A DNA stretch of 64,000 nucleotides from Agrobacterium tumefaciens (GCF_017726655.1 NZ_CP072309.1:551501-615500), one strand, 5' to 3'. Counted from the stretch's first letter, positions 36,238 through 45,590 are shown. Translations and numbers: made by a program. The notes: a model not told the origin generated them from the letters alone.

Positions 36238-37254
36238 ATGCCACAGCCGCCTACCCGTCTTCTTGCCAAACTCGGCCTTGCCTATGTCAACGATCAGGAA
36301 CCGGGTATCGCTCGCGAAAAGCGCGGGCGTGGCTTCTGCTATCGCCTTCCGGGCGGCGAACTTCTTTCCGACAGCGTCGAACTGAAACGCATCAAGTCGC
36401 TGGGCGTGCCACCCGCTTACAGGGATGTCTGGATCTGCATTGATCCGGCCGGGCATCTTCAGGCAACCGGTTTCGACGCCCGGGGACGCAAGCAATATCG
36501 TTATCATCCCGACTGGCATGCGCTACGCGGAGAAACCAAATTCTTTCAGCTGAAAAGCTTCGGCAAGGCATTGCCCACCATCCGCCGTCGCGCGCTGGCG
36601 GACGTCGGAAAACAGGACCACGGGCAGGAGATGACGCTTGCCGCGCTCACACTGCTGCTCGACGCCGCCTATTTGCGCGTCGGCAACCGCTCCTATCTCG
36701 AAACCAACGGCACCTATGGCGCGACGACCCTGCTCAAGCGCCACGTGTCCTTTGGTGAGACAATCGAGTTGCGCTTTGCTGCCAAGGGCGGGCAGAAGGT
36801 GAAACGGCAGCTGCGTCATCCGCGCCTTCAGAAAATCCTCGAGGAGATCGCCGATCTTCCCGGCAAGGAGCTTTTCGTCTGGCAGGATAGCGAAAACCGG
36901 GTGCATTCCGTCGATTCCAGCGACCTCAACGCCTACCTCGCGCGCATTGGCGGCCAGGGCATTTCAGCCAAGACCTTCCGCACCTGGGGTGGAACACTCG
37001 CTGCCTTCTGCAATGCGATGGAACATGTGGCGGCGGGCGAAAAGCCGAGCATCAAGGGCATGTGCCAGGCAGCGGCGGCGGAGCTTTCAAACACACCGGC
37101 GATCTGCCGCAAGAGCTATGTGCATCCCGCCGTCCTCGACATCGCGACGGAAGAAAAGGCCCAGAAAAAGCTCAGCCGCATCTTGAAGGTCGGGGCAAAA
37201 CCCGTCTCGGGCCTCAGGGCGGATGAAAGACGGCTGCTGGCCTTCCTCCCCTGA
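36238..37254 (+). CDS. Poxvirus-type DNA topoisomerase IB
   Basis: 338 residues from the ATG at 36238; an extension to 36190 overlaps the terminator. Bacterial TopIB layout: N-terminal domain with LKRIKSLGVPPAYRDVWIC, the catalytic domain with LLLDAAYLRVGNRSYLETNGTYG, KTFRTWGGT and the tyrosine nucleophile in CRKSYVHPAV near residue 299. It relaxes supercoils of either sign by 3'-phosphotyrosine chemistry without ATP. Found widely but patchily in rhizobia. It converges with the response regulator gene, four bases between stops. Confidence 0.92.
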   Translation: MPQPPTRLLAKLGLAYVNDQEPGIAREKRGRGFCYRLPGGELLSDSVELKRIKSLGVPPAYRDVWICIDPAGHLQATGFDARGRKQYRYHPDWHALRGETKFFQLKSFGKALPTIRRRALADVGKQDHGQEMTLAALTLLLDAAYLRVGNRSYLETNGTYGATTLLKRHVSFGETIELRFAAKGGQKVKRQLRHPRLQKILEEIADLPGKELFVWQDSENRVHSVDSSDLNAYLARIGGQGISAKTFRTWGGTLAAFCNAMEHVAAGEKPSIKGMCQAAAAELSNTPAICRKSYVHPAVLDIATEEKAQKKLSRILKVGAKPVSGLRADERRLLAFLP

Positions 37255-37258
37255 TAAC

Positions 37259-37981
37259 TCAACGGCTCCCCGCCCATTCCGACAGGTCTCGCTCAGCCCG
37301 TTCCAGCGCGCTGTAATTCAAAAGCTTGCGCAGGAATGCCACGGTAACGGCGCGCGTTCGAAGATTAAATCGGCCTTCCGCCTCCTCATCACCGGCCGCC
37401 TGATGCACGTTCAGCTTTTCGTAGAGGCTTTGCAGCCGGTTCTGCACGCTGCGCAGCGACAGGTTTCGGCGGCGCGCAATCGCCTTGTCGGTGAGGCCCA
37501 GCGCGACATCGATGAGGATTTCATATTCGGAATCGGTGAAACCGTGGGCCTTGCCGAGGCTCTTCTCCTGCAACCCGCGCACTTCCCGGTCGATCACGCA
37601 TTGCGCCTCGATGAAGATGCTCCTGAGCGCTAGCCGCAGGCGATCGTCGGAAGCAGATTTCAGCACATAGCCATAGGCGGCACCTTCGGGCACAATGCGG
37701 GAAACGCCGCGTACATAGGCTTCATCCGAATAGTTCGACCAGAAAAGAATGCGCGTATCAGGCCGCTCCTTCCAGATGGTACGCGCCGCCTCGATGCCGT
37801 TGCGCTCGTTCATCTGCAAATCCATGACGATGTGAGCCGCCCGATTTTCGCGCGCGAGCTTCTCGCCCGCCCTGCCATTTGCGGCCTCCAGAACATTGTC
37901 GCATTCCGGCAGCGCCGCCCTCACGGCCTCACTCAGATAGGCGCGGTGCAGCACATCGTCCTCAACGATCAGCACGTCCAT
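37259..37981 (-). CDS. NarL/LuxR-type response regulator
   Basis: 240 residues from the ATG at 37981: GGAGG lies nine bases upstream, whereas the ATG at 37990 would have it with no spacing. N-terminal receiver domain (MDVLIVEDDVLHRAYL, phosphoacceptor in HIVMDLQMNERNG, WSNYSDEAY, YVLKSASDDR with the conserved Lys), then a C-terminal LuxR-type helix-turn-helix (SLGKAHGFTDSEYEILIDVA, DKAIARRRNLSLRSVQNRLQ). It begins one base after the kinase stop, so the pair is translationally coupled. The likely targets are the divergent sugar importer genes. Confidence 0.9.
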   Translation of the reverse strand: MDVLIVEDDVLHRAYLSEAVRAALPECDNVLEAANGRAGEKLARENRAAHIVMDLQMNERNGIEAARTIWKERPDTRILFWSNYSDEAYVRGVSRIVPEGAAYGYVLKSASDDRLRLALRSIFIEAQCVIDREVRGLQEKSLGKAHGFTDSEYEILIDVALGLTDKAIARRRNLSLRSVQNRLQSLYEKLNVHQAAGDEEAEGRFNLRTRAVTVAFLRKLLNYSALERAERDLSEWAGSR

Positions 37982-37982
37982 G

Positions 37983-39218
37983 TCAAACATCCTCCCGGGC
38001 ATCGAAAGCACCTCGCGGCAGCGTAACAGTGATGCGGGTGCCCGCTCCGGCTTCATTGCCGGAAATATCAAAACGGGCCGAAATCAGCCGTGCCCTTGTC
38101 TTCATATTGCCAATGCCGAGACCGCCGGAGGCAGCATTGTCACCGCCGCCATTGCCGTCATCGCTCACGGTCACCCTCAACCCGCCATCAACCGCGGAGA
38201 GCGTCACGGCAATCGTATCCGGCTGGGCATGCCTGATGGCGTTGTTGACCGCCTCCTGTACGATGCGGAACAGCGAGATCGCCACCGTCTTGTCGAGCCT
38301 CTCCACCAGGCCGTCGGTCTCATCGGTGACAGACCACTTTATAACCGAGCCGCTATCGCGCACGGAGCGGTCGACATAGGTCTCGATTGCCTCAACGACC
38401 CCGAACAACTGCAGGATCGAGGGTTTTGCTTCCTCGATGATCTCGCGCAGGTCCTGCATGCAATGTTGAAGGCTCCGGACAACCGGTTCCAGCATATCGC
38501 CCGACATATCCGCCGAATGGCTCATGCGCTCGATACGTCGCGCCAGCCTCGTCAGATCGGCCAGAGTCTGGTCATGCAGGTCCATGCCGATCCGCTGACG
38601 TTCGGCCTCGAGAGCCTCCGTCAATTGCAGGGCGCCGAGGCGAAGTCCTTCTTCGCGAGCATTGGCACGCGCCTCCTCGATGGCTGAACGTTTCGCCTGC
38701 TCGGCGGCGCGGATGGCATAGAAATAGGGTGCCAGCAGATCCGCCACTGCGCGCGCATTGGCCACGTCCTCCATCGTATAGGCATTGGCTCGATGGCATG
38801 AGCAGCTGAGCGCACCAATGATATCGCCGTGCACCTTCATCGGAACATGCAGACGGCTATGCAGGTCGAGTTCATGGATGGGACTGGAAAAGGCGCCCTT
38901 GAAGTGAAATCGGGGATCGGCGCAGGCATCGCTGCTCAGAAGATGCTCGACCTCTCCGGACAGGAGGGAGCGGATGGGACTTCCGGTCAAAAGTGCAGGC
39001 GGGTGTTTGCTCCAGGCGCTGACAAGCCCGCTCTCATAGGCGATGTGGTACTTGTCATCCAGCTGTTTGATGCAAACATCCATGTGGTCATGCGGGATGA
39101 TATGACTGATCTCGGTCGCAACCGCCTGAATAATGGCGTTGAATTCCAGCTGCCCGGCCAGCAGGCGCGAAATGCCCATGTAGTGATGAAAAAGCGCGCT
39201 TTTCGGCGTATCCAACAT
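37983..39218 (-). CDS. NarX/DegS-type histidine kinase with GAF sensor
   Basis: 411 residues from the ATG at 39218, with GGGAGG ten bases upstream. No membrane segment. A GAF domain occupies about 20-170 (FNAIIQAVATEISHIIPHDH, later DLHSRLHVPMKVHGDIIGAL), followed by a coiled helix, HisKA_3 box EAERQRIGMDLHDQTLADLT (His near 213) and a HATPase_c domain (IVQEAVNNAIRHAQ, VSDDGNGG, GLGIGNMKTRA). Soluble GAF kinases often sense small molecules or gases. Pairs with the downstream regulator and is divergent from a ribose-type sugar ABC operon, 308 bases apart. Confidence 0.9.
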   Translation of the reverse strand: MLDTPKSALFHHYMGISRLLAGQLEFNAIIQAVATEISHIIPHDHMDVCIKQLDDKYHIAYESGLVSAWSKHPPALLTGSPIRSLLSGEVEHLLSSDACADPRFHFKGAFSSPIHELDLHSRLHVPMKVHGDIIGALSCSCHRANAYTMEDVANARAVADLLAPYFYAIRAAEQAKRSAIEEARANAREEGLRLGALQLTEALEAERQRIGMDLHDQTLADLTRLARRIERMSHSADMSGDMLEPVVRSLQHCMQDLREIIEEAKPSILQLFGVVEAIETYVDRSVRDSGSVIKWSVTDETDGLVERLDKTVAISLFRIVQEAVNNAIRHAQPDTIAVTLSAVDGGLRVTVSDDGNGGGDNAASGGLGIGNMKTRARLISARFDISGNEAGAGTRITVTLPRGAFDAREDV

Positions 39219-39526
39219 TTGCCGACGCCCTCCCAAGCGCCTGCCGAATCGACATCGGGCGGCGCAGGTTTAAGCACACTAGAGCGCCGCATCATCCATT
39301 CTGCGCCCGGAATGCCGTTTCGTCCTGCGGGTTCCCGCATGCTTTCTGCGGAAACCCGCAGTAAGATTGCCGTGATCCGCCTATACAAGCCAAATCTTAT
39401 TGGTCATTCTTGCTTGTACTGGGGAACGGAGCTCCAGTGCAACGGGATTTCGTCTGCCGCCGAGGAGATTTGTGGCAGAGGAGGATTCCGGGACCCCGAA
39501 AGGGCAAGCCACCAGGGAGGAAATCA
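39219..39526. promoter_or_regulatory. Divergent control region of the kinase and the sugar importer
   Basis: 308 bases without a gene. Two structures are evident. At 39326-39360 a cruciform-type hairpin has TGCGGGTT/AACCCGCA plus CCGCA/TGCGG around one mismatch. At 39384-39418 an inverted repeat TACAAGC/GCTTGTA has a 21-base spacer that itself contains CCAA...TTGG. The second is the better candidate for a regulator site. No promoter boxes are assigned. Confidence 0.6.
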
Positions 39527-40543
39527 ATGGCTTTCAGAAAGATGCTTCTGGCATCGGCCGCTGTCGCATGCGCAGCTCTGCCGATCACCGCACATGCCGA
39601 TACGTCGGCCAAAAAAATTGCGCTTTCAAACAATTACGCAGGCAATTCCTGGCGTCAGGCGATGCTGACCAGCTGGGACAAGATCACCAAGCAAGCCGTC
39701 GCCGACAAGCAGGTGGCCGCAGCCGACGCCTTCACGACAGCGGAAAACCAGGCGACCGAACAGGCAGCCCAAATCCAGAACCTCATCCTGCAGGGTTATG
39801 ACGCCATCGTCATCAACGCCGCTTCGCCGACCGCGCTTAACGGCGCGGTGAAGGAAGCCTGTGATGCCGGCATCACCGTCGTGTCTTTCGATGGCATCGT
39901 CACCGAGCCCTGCGCCTGGCGCATCGCGGTGGATTTCAAGGCGATGGGTGCAAGCCAGATCGACTACCTCGCCAAGGCCATGCCGAAGGGCGGCAACCTG
40001 CTCGAAATCCGCGGTCTCGCCGGTGTTTCCGTGGATGACGAAATCCATGCCGGTATCGTCGATGCCGTTGCCAAGAACCCGCAGTTCAAGATCGTCGGTT
40101 CGGTCAATGGCGACTGGGCACAGGATGTCGCCCAGCGCGCCGTCGCCGGTATTCTGCCGAGCCTTCCTGAAGTCGCGGCCGTCGTAACCCAGGGCGGTGA
40201 CGGTTATGGTGCGGCACAGGCTTTCGCCGCTGCCAAGCGCCCGACACCGACGATCGTGATGGGCAACCGCGAAGACGAGCTGCAATGGTGGAAACAGCAG
40301 AAGGATGCCAGCGGTTACGAGACCATGTCCGTCTCCATCGCTCCGGGCGTTTCGACGCTCGCATTCTGGGTGGCGCAGCAGATTCTCGATGGAAAGGAAG
40401 TGAAGAAGGACCTGACGGTTCCTTTCCTGCGCATCGACCAGGCGAACCTTGAGGAGAACCTCAAGAACACCCAGAAGGGTGGCGTTGCGAATGTCGAATA
40501 CTCGCTTGAGGATGCCCAGAAGGTCATTTCCTCGGCGAAGTAG
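39527..40543 (+). CDS. Ribose-type sugar ABC importer, periplasmic binding protein
   Basis: 338 residues from the ATG at 39527 with AGGGAGG seven bases upstream. Signal peptide cleaved near ITAHA (about residue 24). Peripla_BP_4 fold: KKIALSNNYAGNSWRQAM at the mature start, QAAQIQNLILQGYDAIVINA near 85-104, VVTQGGDGYGAAQAF near 218-232. Binds a monosaccharide or related polyol in the periplasm; identity not readable. First gene of a five-gene run ending with an SMP-30-type enzyme; a strong hairpin separates it from the ATPase gene. Confidence 0.9.
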   Translation: MAFRKMLLASAAVACAALPITAHADTSAKKIALSNNYAGNSWRQAMLTSWDKITKQAVADKQVAAADAFTTAENQATEQAAQIQNLILQGYDAIVINAASPTALNGAVKEACDAGITVVSFDGIVTEPCAWRIAVDFKAMGASQIDYLAKAMPKGGNLLEIRGLAGVSVDDEIHAGIVDAVAKNPQFKIVGSVNGDWAQDVAQRAVAGILPSLPEVAAVVTQGGDGYGAAQAFAAAKRPTPTIVMGNREDELQWWKQQKDASGYETMSVSIAPGVSTLAFWVAQQILDGKEVKKDLTVPFLRIDQANLEENLKNTQKGGVANVEYSLEDAQKVISSAK

Positions 40544-40564
40544 TCTACGGTTCGATGCCTGACC

Positions 40565-40593
40565 CTGCGGCGCTTTCGAAAGAGGCGCCGCAG
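40565..40593 (+). terminator. Hairpin between sugar binding-protein and ATPase genes
   Basis: Perfect 9-bp stem CTGCGGCGC/GCGCCGCAG with an inner CTTTCGAAAG dyad, 21 bases after the binding-protein stop. No T-run. It also covers the only good purine-rich site (AGAGG) before the GTG at 40593. Probable role is message stabilisation or partial termination to favour the binding protein. Confidence 0.6.
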
Positions 40594-40634
40594 TGCCCCA
40601 CATATTCAATTTCAGATCACTGGCGCAATTGCTC

Positions 40635-42098
40635 ATGAATGACATCATCGAGGCGGAAGAAGTCGTCGCCGCACGCGGCGTGAAGGTCGCGTTTGGCGCG
40701 GTCAAGGCGCTGGATGGGGCCGATCTCGTCATCCGTGCCGGGGAATGCCTCGGCCTCGTCGGCCATAATGGCGCGGGAAAATCCACGATCGTCAACGTCA
40801 TCAATGGCGGGCTGACGCCGCATGAAGGCTCCATTTCCTACGGCAGTGACCATAACCGCCACGGCATCGCCGCCGCGCGTGCGAGCGGCGTGCGCTGCGT
40901 GTTTCAGGAATTCTCGCTCTGCCCGAACCTGACGATCAGCGAAAATGTACGCATCATGCATGCCACTATCAGCGGACGAAACTGGCGCGGGCGCGCTCTT
41001 GCCATGATCCGCCAGACGCTGGACGAGATTTTTCCCGGGCATAGCATCGATTGCGAACTGACGATTGCCGAGCTTTCCATTGCCGAGCGGCAAATGGTGG
41101 AAATCGCCATCAATTTCTGCCGCACACCTGAGGCCCCGAGGCTGGTGATCCTCGATGAACCCACCTCCTCGCTCGACGCCGGCTTGGCCGAACAATTGAT
41201 GGACTATGTCCGTCGTTTCGTGCGCACGGGCGGTTCCGTTCTGCTGATCTCGCATATTCTCGGCGAGATTCTTTCGACCGCCACCCGGATCGTGGTGATG
41301 AAGGATGGCCGCGTGGTGGCCAACCGGCCGGCCGGCGAATTCACCACGCGCACGCTGGTGGAAGCCATGGGCAGCGTCGTCAAGCCGCAGGACAGGCAGA
41401 AACTCGAAAACCGCAAGGCGGGCGAAAAGGTGCTGTCCATGCCGGCGCGCCGGGGCGAAGGCCTTGCCTTCGAGGCCTTTCGCGGTGAGATCATCGGCCT
41501 TGCCGGTCTTGGCGGCCATGGCCAGACCGAAGCGCTTCTCGAGCTTTACCTTGCCCGCAACAGCAGCTGGCTGCTGGCGCGCAAGACCGATATCGCCTTT
41601 GTCGCAGGTGACCGCAGCCTCAACGGCACCTTCCCGCTGTGGAGCATCCTCAAGAACCTGTCCATCGCGTCACTCAGGGATATTTCATCCGCAGGCGTGG
41701 TGGACAGGGCGAAGGAGACCGAACGCGGCGATCAGTGGAAAAAGCGCATCGAAATCCGCACGCCTGATATGGGCAACAAGATCCTGTCCCTCTCCGGCGG
41801 CAACCAGCAGAAGGTGCTTTTCGCCCGTGCGCTCGCCACCACCGCCAGCACCGTCTTGATGGACGACCCGATGCGCGGCGTTGATATCGGCACGAAACAG
41901 GAGGTCTACGATATCTTGAGAACTGAAGCCTCTCACGGCCGCACCTTCATCTGGTACTCCACCGAAATGGATGAAATCCGCCTTTGTGACCGGGTCTACG
42001 TCTTCCGCGATGGCGCCATCCAGGCCGAGCTCGTCGGCGATGACATTACCGAGCAGAATGTATTGGCCGCCTCCTTTGCCGGAGAAGACCACGCATGA
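40635..42098 (+). CDS. Sugar ABC importer ATPase (RbsA/MglA-like)
   Basis: 487 residues from the ATG at 40635; an upstream GTG at 40593 would add 14 residues, but its ribosome site lies in a strong hairpin. Two ABC modules as in the family. Module 1: Walker A GHNGAGKSTIVN near 44-55, signature ELSIAERQ in variant form, Walker B LVILDEPTSSLD, H-loop LLISHILGE. Module 2 has a degenerate P-loop region (GLAGLGGHGQTE), as usual in this family, with signature LSGGNQQKVLFARAL and Walker B TVLMDDPMRGVD. It overlaps the first permease by four bases. Confidence 0.9.
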   Translation: MNDIIEAEEVVAARGVKVAFGAVKALDGADLVIRAGECLGLVGHNGAGKSTIVNVINGGLTPHEGSISYGSDHNRHGIAAARASGVRCVFQEFSLCPNLTISENVRIMHATISGRNWRGRALAMIRQTLDEIFPGHSIDCELTIAELSIAERQMVEIAINFCRTPEAPRLVILDEPTSSLDAGLAEQLMDYVRRFVRTGGSVLLISHILGEILSTATRIVVMKDGRVVANRPAGEFTTRTLVEAMGSVVKPQDRQKLENRKAGEKVLSMPARRGEGLAFEAFRGEIIGLAGLGGHGQTEALLELYLARNSSWLLARKTDIAFVAGDRSLNGTFPLWSILKNLSIASLRDISSAGVVDRAKETERGDQWKKRIEIRTPDMGNKILSLSGGNQQKVLFARALATTASTVLMDDPMRGVDIGTKQEVYDILRTEASHGRTFIWYSTEMDEIRLCDRVYVFRDGAIQAELVGDDITEQNVLAASFAGEDHA

Positions 42099-43036
42099 AA
42101 CTCTCGGCAAACGCCCTCCGCCTCGTCATTCCCGCCGCCTCGCTCGCTTTCCTGCTCGCCGCGGTCTTCTACATGCAGCCGCGTGCCATGAGCTACACCG
42201 GCATGAACCTGCTGTTCAATCTGGCTGTGCCGATCGCGCTCGCCACCATTGCGCAGATGCTGATCATGTCGGTCAATGATCTCGACCTGTCGATGGGCAC
42301 CTTCGTCAGCTTCTGCGCCTGCGTCACCGCCACCTTCCTGCAAACGACGCCCCTGCTCGGTATTGCGATCTTTGCCGGAGCGATAGCGGTTTATGCTGTG
42401 CTTGGGGCCGTCATCCATATCCGCGCCCTGCCCTCCATCGTTGTCACGCTCGGCATGAGCTTCGTCTGGGGCGGCCTCGCCGTTCTTATTCTGCCTTCGC
42501 CGGGCGGCCAGGCGCCAGCCTTCATCCGCACCCTGATGACGGCGAAACCGCCTTTCGTGCCGATCGCGATCGTCGCCAGCATCCTGATTGCGGTCATCGC
42601 CCATTATATCGTCATGCGCTCCTCGTTCGGCGTGCTGATGCGCGGCGTCGGCGGAAATTTCCGCTCTGTCGAGCGTTCCGGCTGGTCGGTCATCGGCATC
42701 CGCGCCGCCACCTTTGCGCTGGCCGGTTTATTCGCGGTGCTGTCCGGTATCGCCCTTGTGGGCCTGACGACATCGGCCGACGCCAATATCGCCCTGCGCT
42801 ACACGCTGCTGTCGATCGCCGGCGTCATCCTCGGCGGCGGCGAATTTGTCGGCGGAAGAGTATCGCCCATCGGTGCCGTCATCGGCGCTTTGACGCTGAC
42901 GCTCGCAGGCTCCTTCCTGTCCTTCATGCGCATTTCGCCGGACTGGCAGATCGGTGCCCAAGGGGCGATCCTTATCATCGTGCTTGCACTGCGCATCCTG
43001 CTCAACCGTCTCGAAAAGCGGGAGAAAAACCAATGA
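42095..43036 (+). CDS. Sugar ABC importer permease 1 (RbsC-like)
   Basis: 313 residues, eight to ten hydrophobic segments, with the family motifs MSVNDLDLSMGTFVSF near 55-70 and ILGGGEFVGGRVSPIGAVIG near 247-266. A BPD_transp_2 (RbsC) fold. ATG overlaps the ATPase stop, and its own stop overlaps the next permease start, so the operon is translationally coupled. Two different half-permeases of this size form the channel. Confidence 0.92.
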   Translation: MKLSANALRLVIPAASLAFLLAAVFYMQPRAMSYTGMNLLFNLAVPIALATIAQMLIMSVNDLDLSMGTFVSFCACVTATFLQTTPLLGIAIFAGAIAVYAVLGAVIHIRALPSIVVTLGMSFVWGGLAVLILPSPGGQAPAFIRTLMTAKPPFVPIAIVASILIAVIAHYIVMRSSFGVLMRGVGGNFRSVERSGWSVIGIRAATFALAGLFAVLSGIALVGLTTSADANIALRYTLLSIAGVILGGGEFVGGRVSPIGAVIGALTLTLAGSFLSFMRISPDWQIGAQGAILIIVLALRILLNRLEKREKNQ

Positions 43037-43980
43037 ATGGGCTCGCTTCCATCACCAGAAAACCATGGATCTGGTCTTTTGCCGCAACCGTTGCGGTGTG
43101 GATCGTCACCGTGCTCTTCACCGGCGGCGCAAGCTCCTTCGGCCTGTCGCATGCCGCCCTCACCTTCGCGGCGTTCTCCGTCATCGTCGGCATCGGCCAG
43201 ATGTTCGTCATCACGCTTGGGCCAGGGAACATCGATCTCTGCGTTCCCGCGACGATGACGCTATCCGGCACGCTTGCCCTGAAATTCATGGATGTGTCGG
43301 ACAGTCTCATCCTGCCCGGACTGCTGATCGCCATTCTGATCGGCGTCGCCATCGGCATCGGTAATTATGCGCTGATCAAACTCCTGCGCATCCCGCCGAT
43401 CATCGCGACGCTGTCGATGAGCTTCATCGTGCAATCCATCGCCATCTGGTCAAACCGTGGTCTGCGCATCAAGCCGCCGGAAACATTGGCGACATTCGCG
43501 ATTTCAAGCTCTTTCGGTATTCCGAACGTCGCGCTCGTCGCACTGTTCCTCTCGGTCGTCGCCTGGCTCCTGCTCGACCGCACATTTTACGGACGCTGGA
43601 TTGCCGCCATCGGCCAAAGCCCCTTTGCTGCCCGCATGACCGGAATTCCCGTGGATGGCGCACGCTTTGTCACCTATGTGCTCTGCGCGGTGCTGGCGGC
43701 AATTGCCGGTTATCTGCTCGCCAGCTTCTCCGGAGGTGCGGCGCTTAACATGGGATCGGAATATCTGCTGATGTCCATCGCCGTCGTTGTCATTGGCGGC
43801 ACGGCGGTCGCGGGCGGCGATTCCAATGTTCCAGGCATCTGGGGCGCTTCGCTCTTCATGTTCCTGGTGGTTTCGATGCTGAATACCTATGGTTTCGGCG
43901 CCGGGATCCGCCTCATCCTCACCGGCCTCATCATCATCTCCGTCATTCTTCTGGCAAGCGGCCGCAAGGCCATGCGCTGA
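43033..43980 (+). CDS. Sugar ABC importer permease 2 (RbsC-like)
   Basis: 315 residues, same fold as the previous gene: FVITLGPGNIDLCVPATMTL near 57-76 and VVIGGTAVAGGDSNVPGIWG near 254-273 are the corresponding motifs. Starts with a four-base overlap. The SMP-30-type gene begins 34 bases after its stop. The two permeases are clearly paralogous but not identical, so a heterodimeric channel is expected. Confidence 0.92.
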   Translation: MNGLASITRKPWIWSFAATVAVWIVTVLFTGGASSFGLSHAALTFAAFSVIVGIGQMFVITLGPGNIDLCVPATMTLSGTLALKFMDVSDSLILPGLLIAILIGVAIGIGNYALIKLLRIPPIIATLSMSFIVQSIAIWSNRGLRIKPPETLATFAISSSFGIPNVALVALFLSVVAWLLLDRTFYGRWIAAIGQSPFAARMTGIPVDGARFVTYVLCAVLAAIAGYLLASFSGGAALNMGSEYLLMSIAVVVIGGTAVAGGDSNVPGIWGASLFMFLVVSMLNTYGFGAGIRLILTGLIIISVILLASGRKAMR

Positions 43981-44014
43981 ACCCAAACGACAAGCCCACA
44001 AGCGGACCACGCTC

Positions 44015-44935
44015 ATGACCACAGACAAGACATCCCCTTACGAAATCCACGATGACCGCTTCCGCCATCTGATTGTCGGCAATGCAGAGCTGGAAGAGCT
44101 TTATTCCGGCTGCCGCTGGGCCGAAGGCCCGGTGTGGTTTGCCGATCTCAACTGCCTGCTGTTCAGCGATATTCCCAATGAGCGCATGCTGCGCTGGGTG
44201 CCGGACGGCGGGATTTCGGTTTTTCGCCAGCCCTCCAACTTCACTAACGGCAATACTCGCGACCGGCAGGGGCGGCTCGTCTCCTGCGAACATGGCGGTC
44301 GCCGCGTCACCCGCACCGAGGTCGACGGCTCGATCACCGTTCTCGCCGACAGCTACGACGGCAAGCGGCTGAACTCCCCCAATGACGTGGTGGTCAAATC
44401 CGATGGCAGCGTCTGGTTCACCGACCCGACCTACGGCATTCTTTCCGACTACGAGGGCTATAAGGCCGAGCCGGAGCAGAAGACCCGCAATGTCTACCGG
44501 CTCGATCCCGCCACCGGAAAGATCGACATCGCCGTCGATGACTTCGCGCAGCCGAACGGCCTTGCCTTTTCGCCCGACGAGACAAAGCTTTATGTCGCCG
44601 ACAGTTCCTACAGCCACGATGTCTCCCGCCCCCGCCATATCCGCGTCTTCGACGTCGTGGATGGCATCAAACTCGCCAACGGCCGGGAGTTCTGCAATCT
44701 CGACAACGGCCTGCCGGATGGCTTTCGCCTCGACACGGCCGGCAATCTGTGGACAAGCGCGGGTGATGGCGTGCACTGCTTTGCGCCTGACGGTACGCTC
44801 ATCGGCAAGATCAAGGTACCGCAGACAGTGGCGAACCTCACCTTCGGCGGCCCGAAGAAGAACCGCCTGTTCATCACCGCAACGAAATCACTGTATTCGG
44901 TCTATGTCGCCGCAACCGGTGCACAAACGCCCTGA
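44015..44935 (+). CDS. SMP-30/gluconolactonase-family enzyme
   Basis: 306 residues from the ATG at 44015; the frame extends upstream only inside the permease gene. A six-bladed propeller metalloenzyme: EGPVWF near 35-40 carries the metal-binding Glu, LNSPNDVVVKSDGSVWFTDP near 118-137 the Asn and Asp, and LAFSPDETKLYVADSS near 184-199 the catalytic Asp. Family members hydrolyse sugar lactones. Being the last gene of a sugar-importer operon, it probably acts on a lactone made from the imported sugar; the substrate is inferred only. Confidence 0.88.
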   Translation: MTTDKTSPYEIHDDRFRHLIVGNAELEELYSGCRWAEGPVWFADLNCLLFSDIPNERMLRWVPDGGISVFRQPSNFTNGNTRDRQGRLVSCEHGGRRVTRTEVDGSITVLADSYDGKRLNSPNDVVVKSDGSVWFTDPTYGILSDYEGYKAEPEQKTRNVYRLDPATGKIDIAVDDFAQPNGLAFSPDETKLYVADSSYSHDVSRPRHIRVFDVVDGIKLANGREFCNLDNGLPDGFRLDTAGNLWTSAGDGVHCFAPDGTLIGKIKVPQTVANLTFGGPKKNRLFITATKSLYSVYVAATGAQTP

Positions 44936-44997
44936 GATCGGTAAAGACCGGTCTGGAAGGGCGTGGCAAGGTCACTTCAGGGCGCTATAATTGCGCC

Positions 44998-45588
44998 ATG
45001 AGCGACGATTCAGACCTGTTCCTGACTGATGACATGGAGTTCGACGGCGACAAATCCGCCGTTGAACCTACCAGCCGCATGCTGTCCTGGGCACGCAATT
45101 CCGCGCTCTACCGGCTGGAACAACGCATGATGACGGAGAAGCAACTACGCGACGCCATCATGCGCAAGGCGCGAGTGAAATTCGAGACTATAAGCGCCGC
45201 CCAGGTAAGGGCGCTCGGCGATTTTGCGGTCCGTTTCGCTTACGACATCAAGGCGCTTGACGATACCGCCTTTGCTGAAATCACGGTGAGAAGCGGCCAG
45301 CGCAGTGGCAAATCGAAACGGGGGCTGGCGCAAAAACTCCAGTTAAAGGGGGTAGACCGGGAGACCGCTGCCGTCGCACTCCAGGAGACTGACGATCTTA
45401 TCGCTGCCATCAATTTTGCGAGAAAACGCGCATTTGGTCCCTTTCGTCGGGTCGAATTTGATGAGAAGCGCAAGGCAAAAGAATTTTCGGCCTTCGCGAG
45501 AAACGGTTTCAGCTTCGAAATCGGGTCGAACGTTATGTCGATGACGACGGAAGAAGCAGAAAACATTTTATCCGAAGCACCGCTCTGA
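44998..45588 (+). CDS. recX: RecX-family regulator of RecA
   Basis: 196 residues. The RecX three-helix tandem fold is visible: SWARNSALYRLEQRMMTEKQLRDAI, in part, near 30-55; FAVRFAYDIKALDDTAFAE; RGLAQKLQLKGVDRETAAVAL; ARKRAFGPFRR. Modulates RecA filaments in DNA repair. Unlinked here to recA. The N-terminus is acidic and poorly conserved. It is convergent with the cytochrome gene, two bases between stops. A weak GATCGGT/ACCGGTC hairpin lies before it at 44936-44953. Confidence 0.85.
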   Translation: MSDDSDLFLTDDMEFDGDKSAVEPTSRMLSWARNSALYRLEQRMMTEKQLRDAIMRKARVKFETISAAQVRALGDFAVRFAYDIKALDDTAFAEITVRSGQRSGKSKRGLAQKLQLKGVDRETAAVALQETDDLIAAINFARKRAFGPFRRVEFDEKRKAKEFSAFARNGFSFEIGSNVMSMTTEEAENILSEAPL

Positions 45589-45590
45589 CA

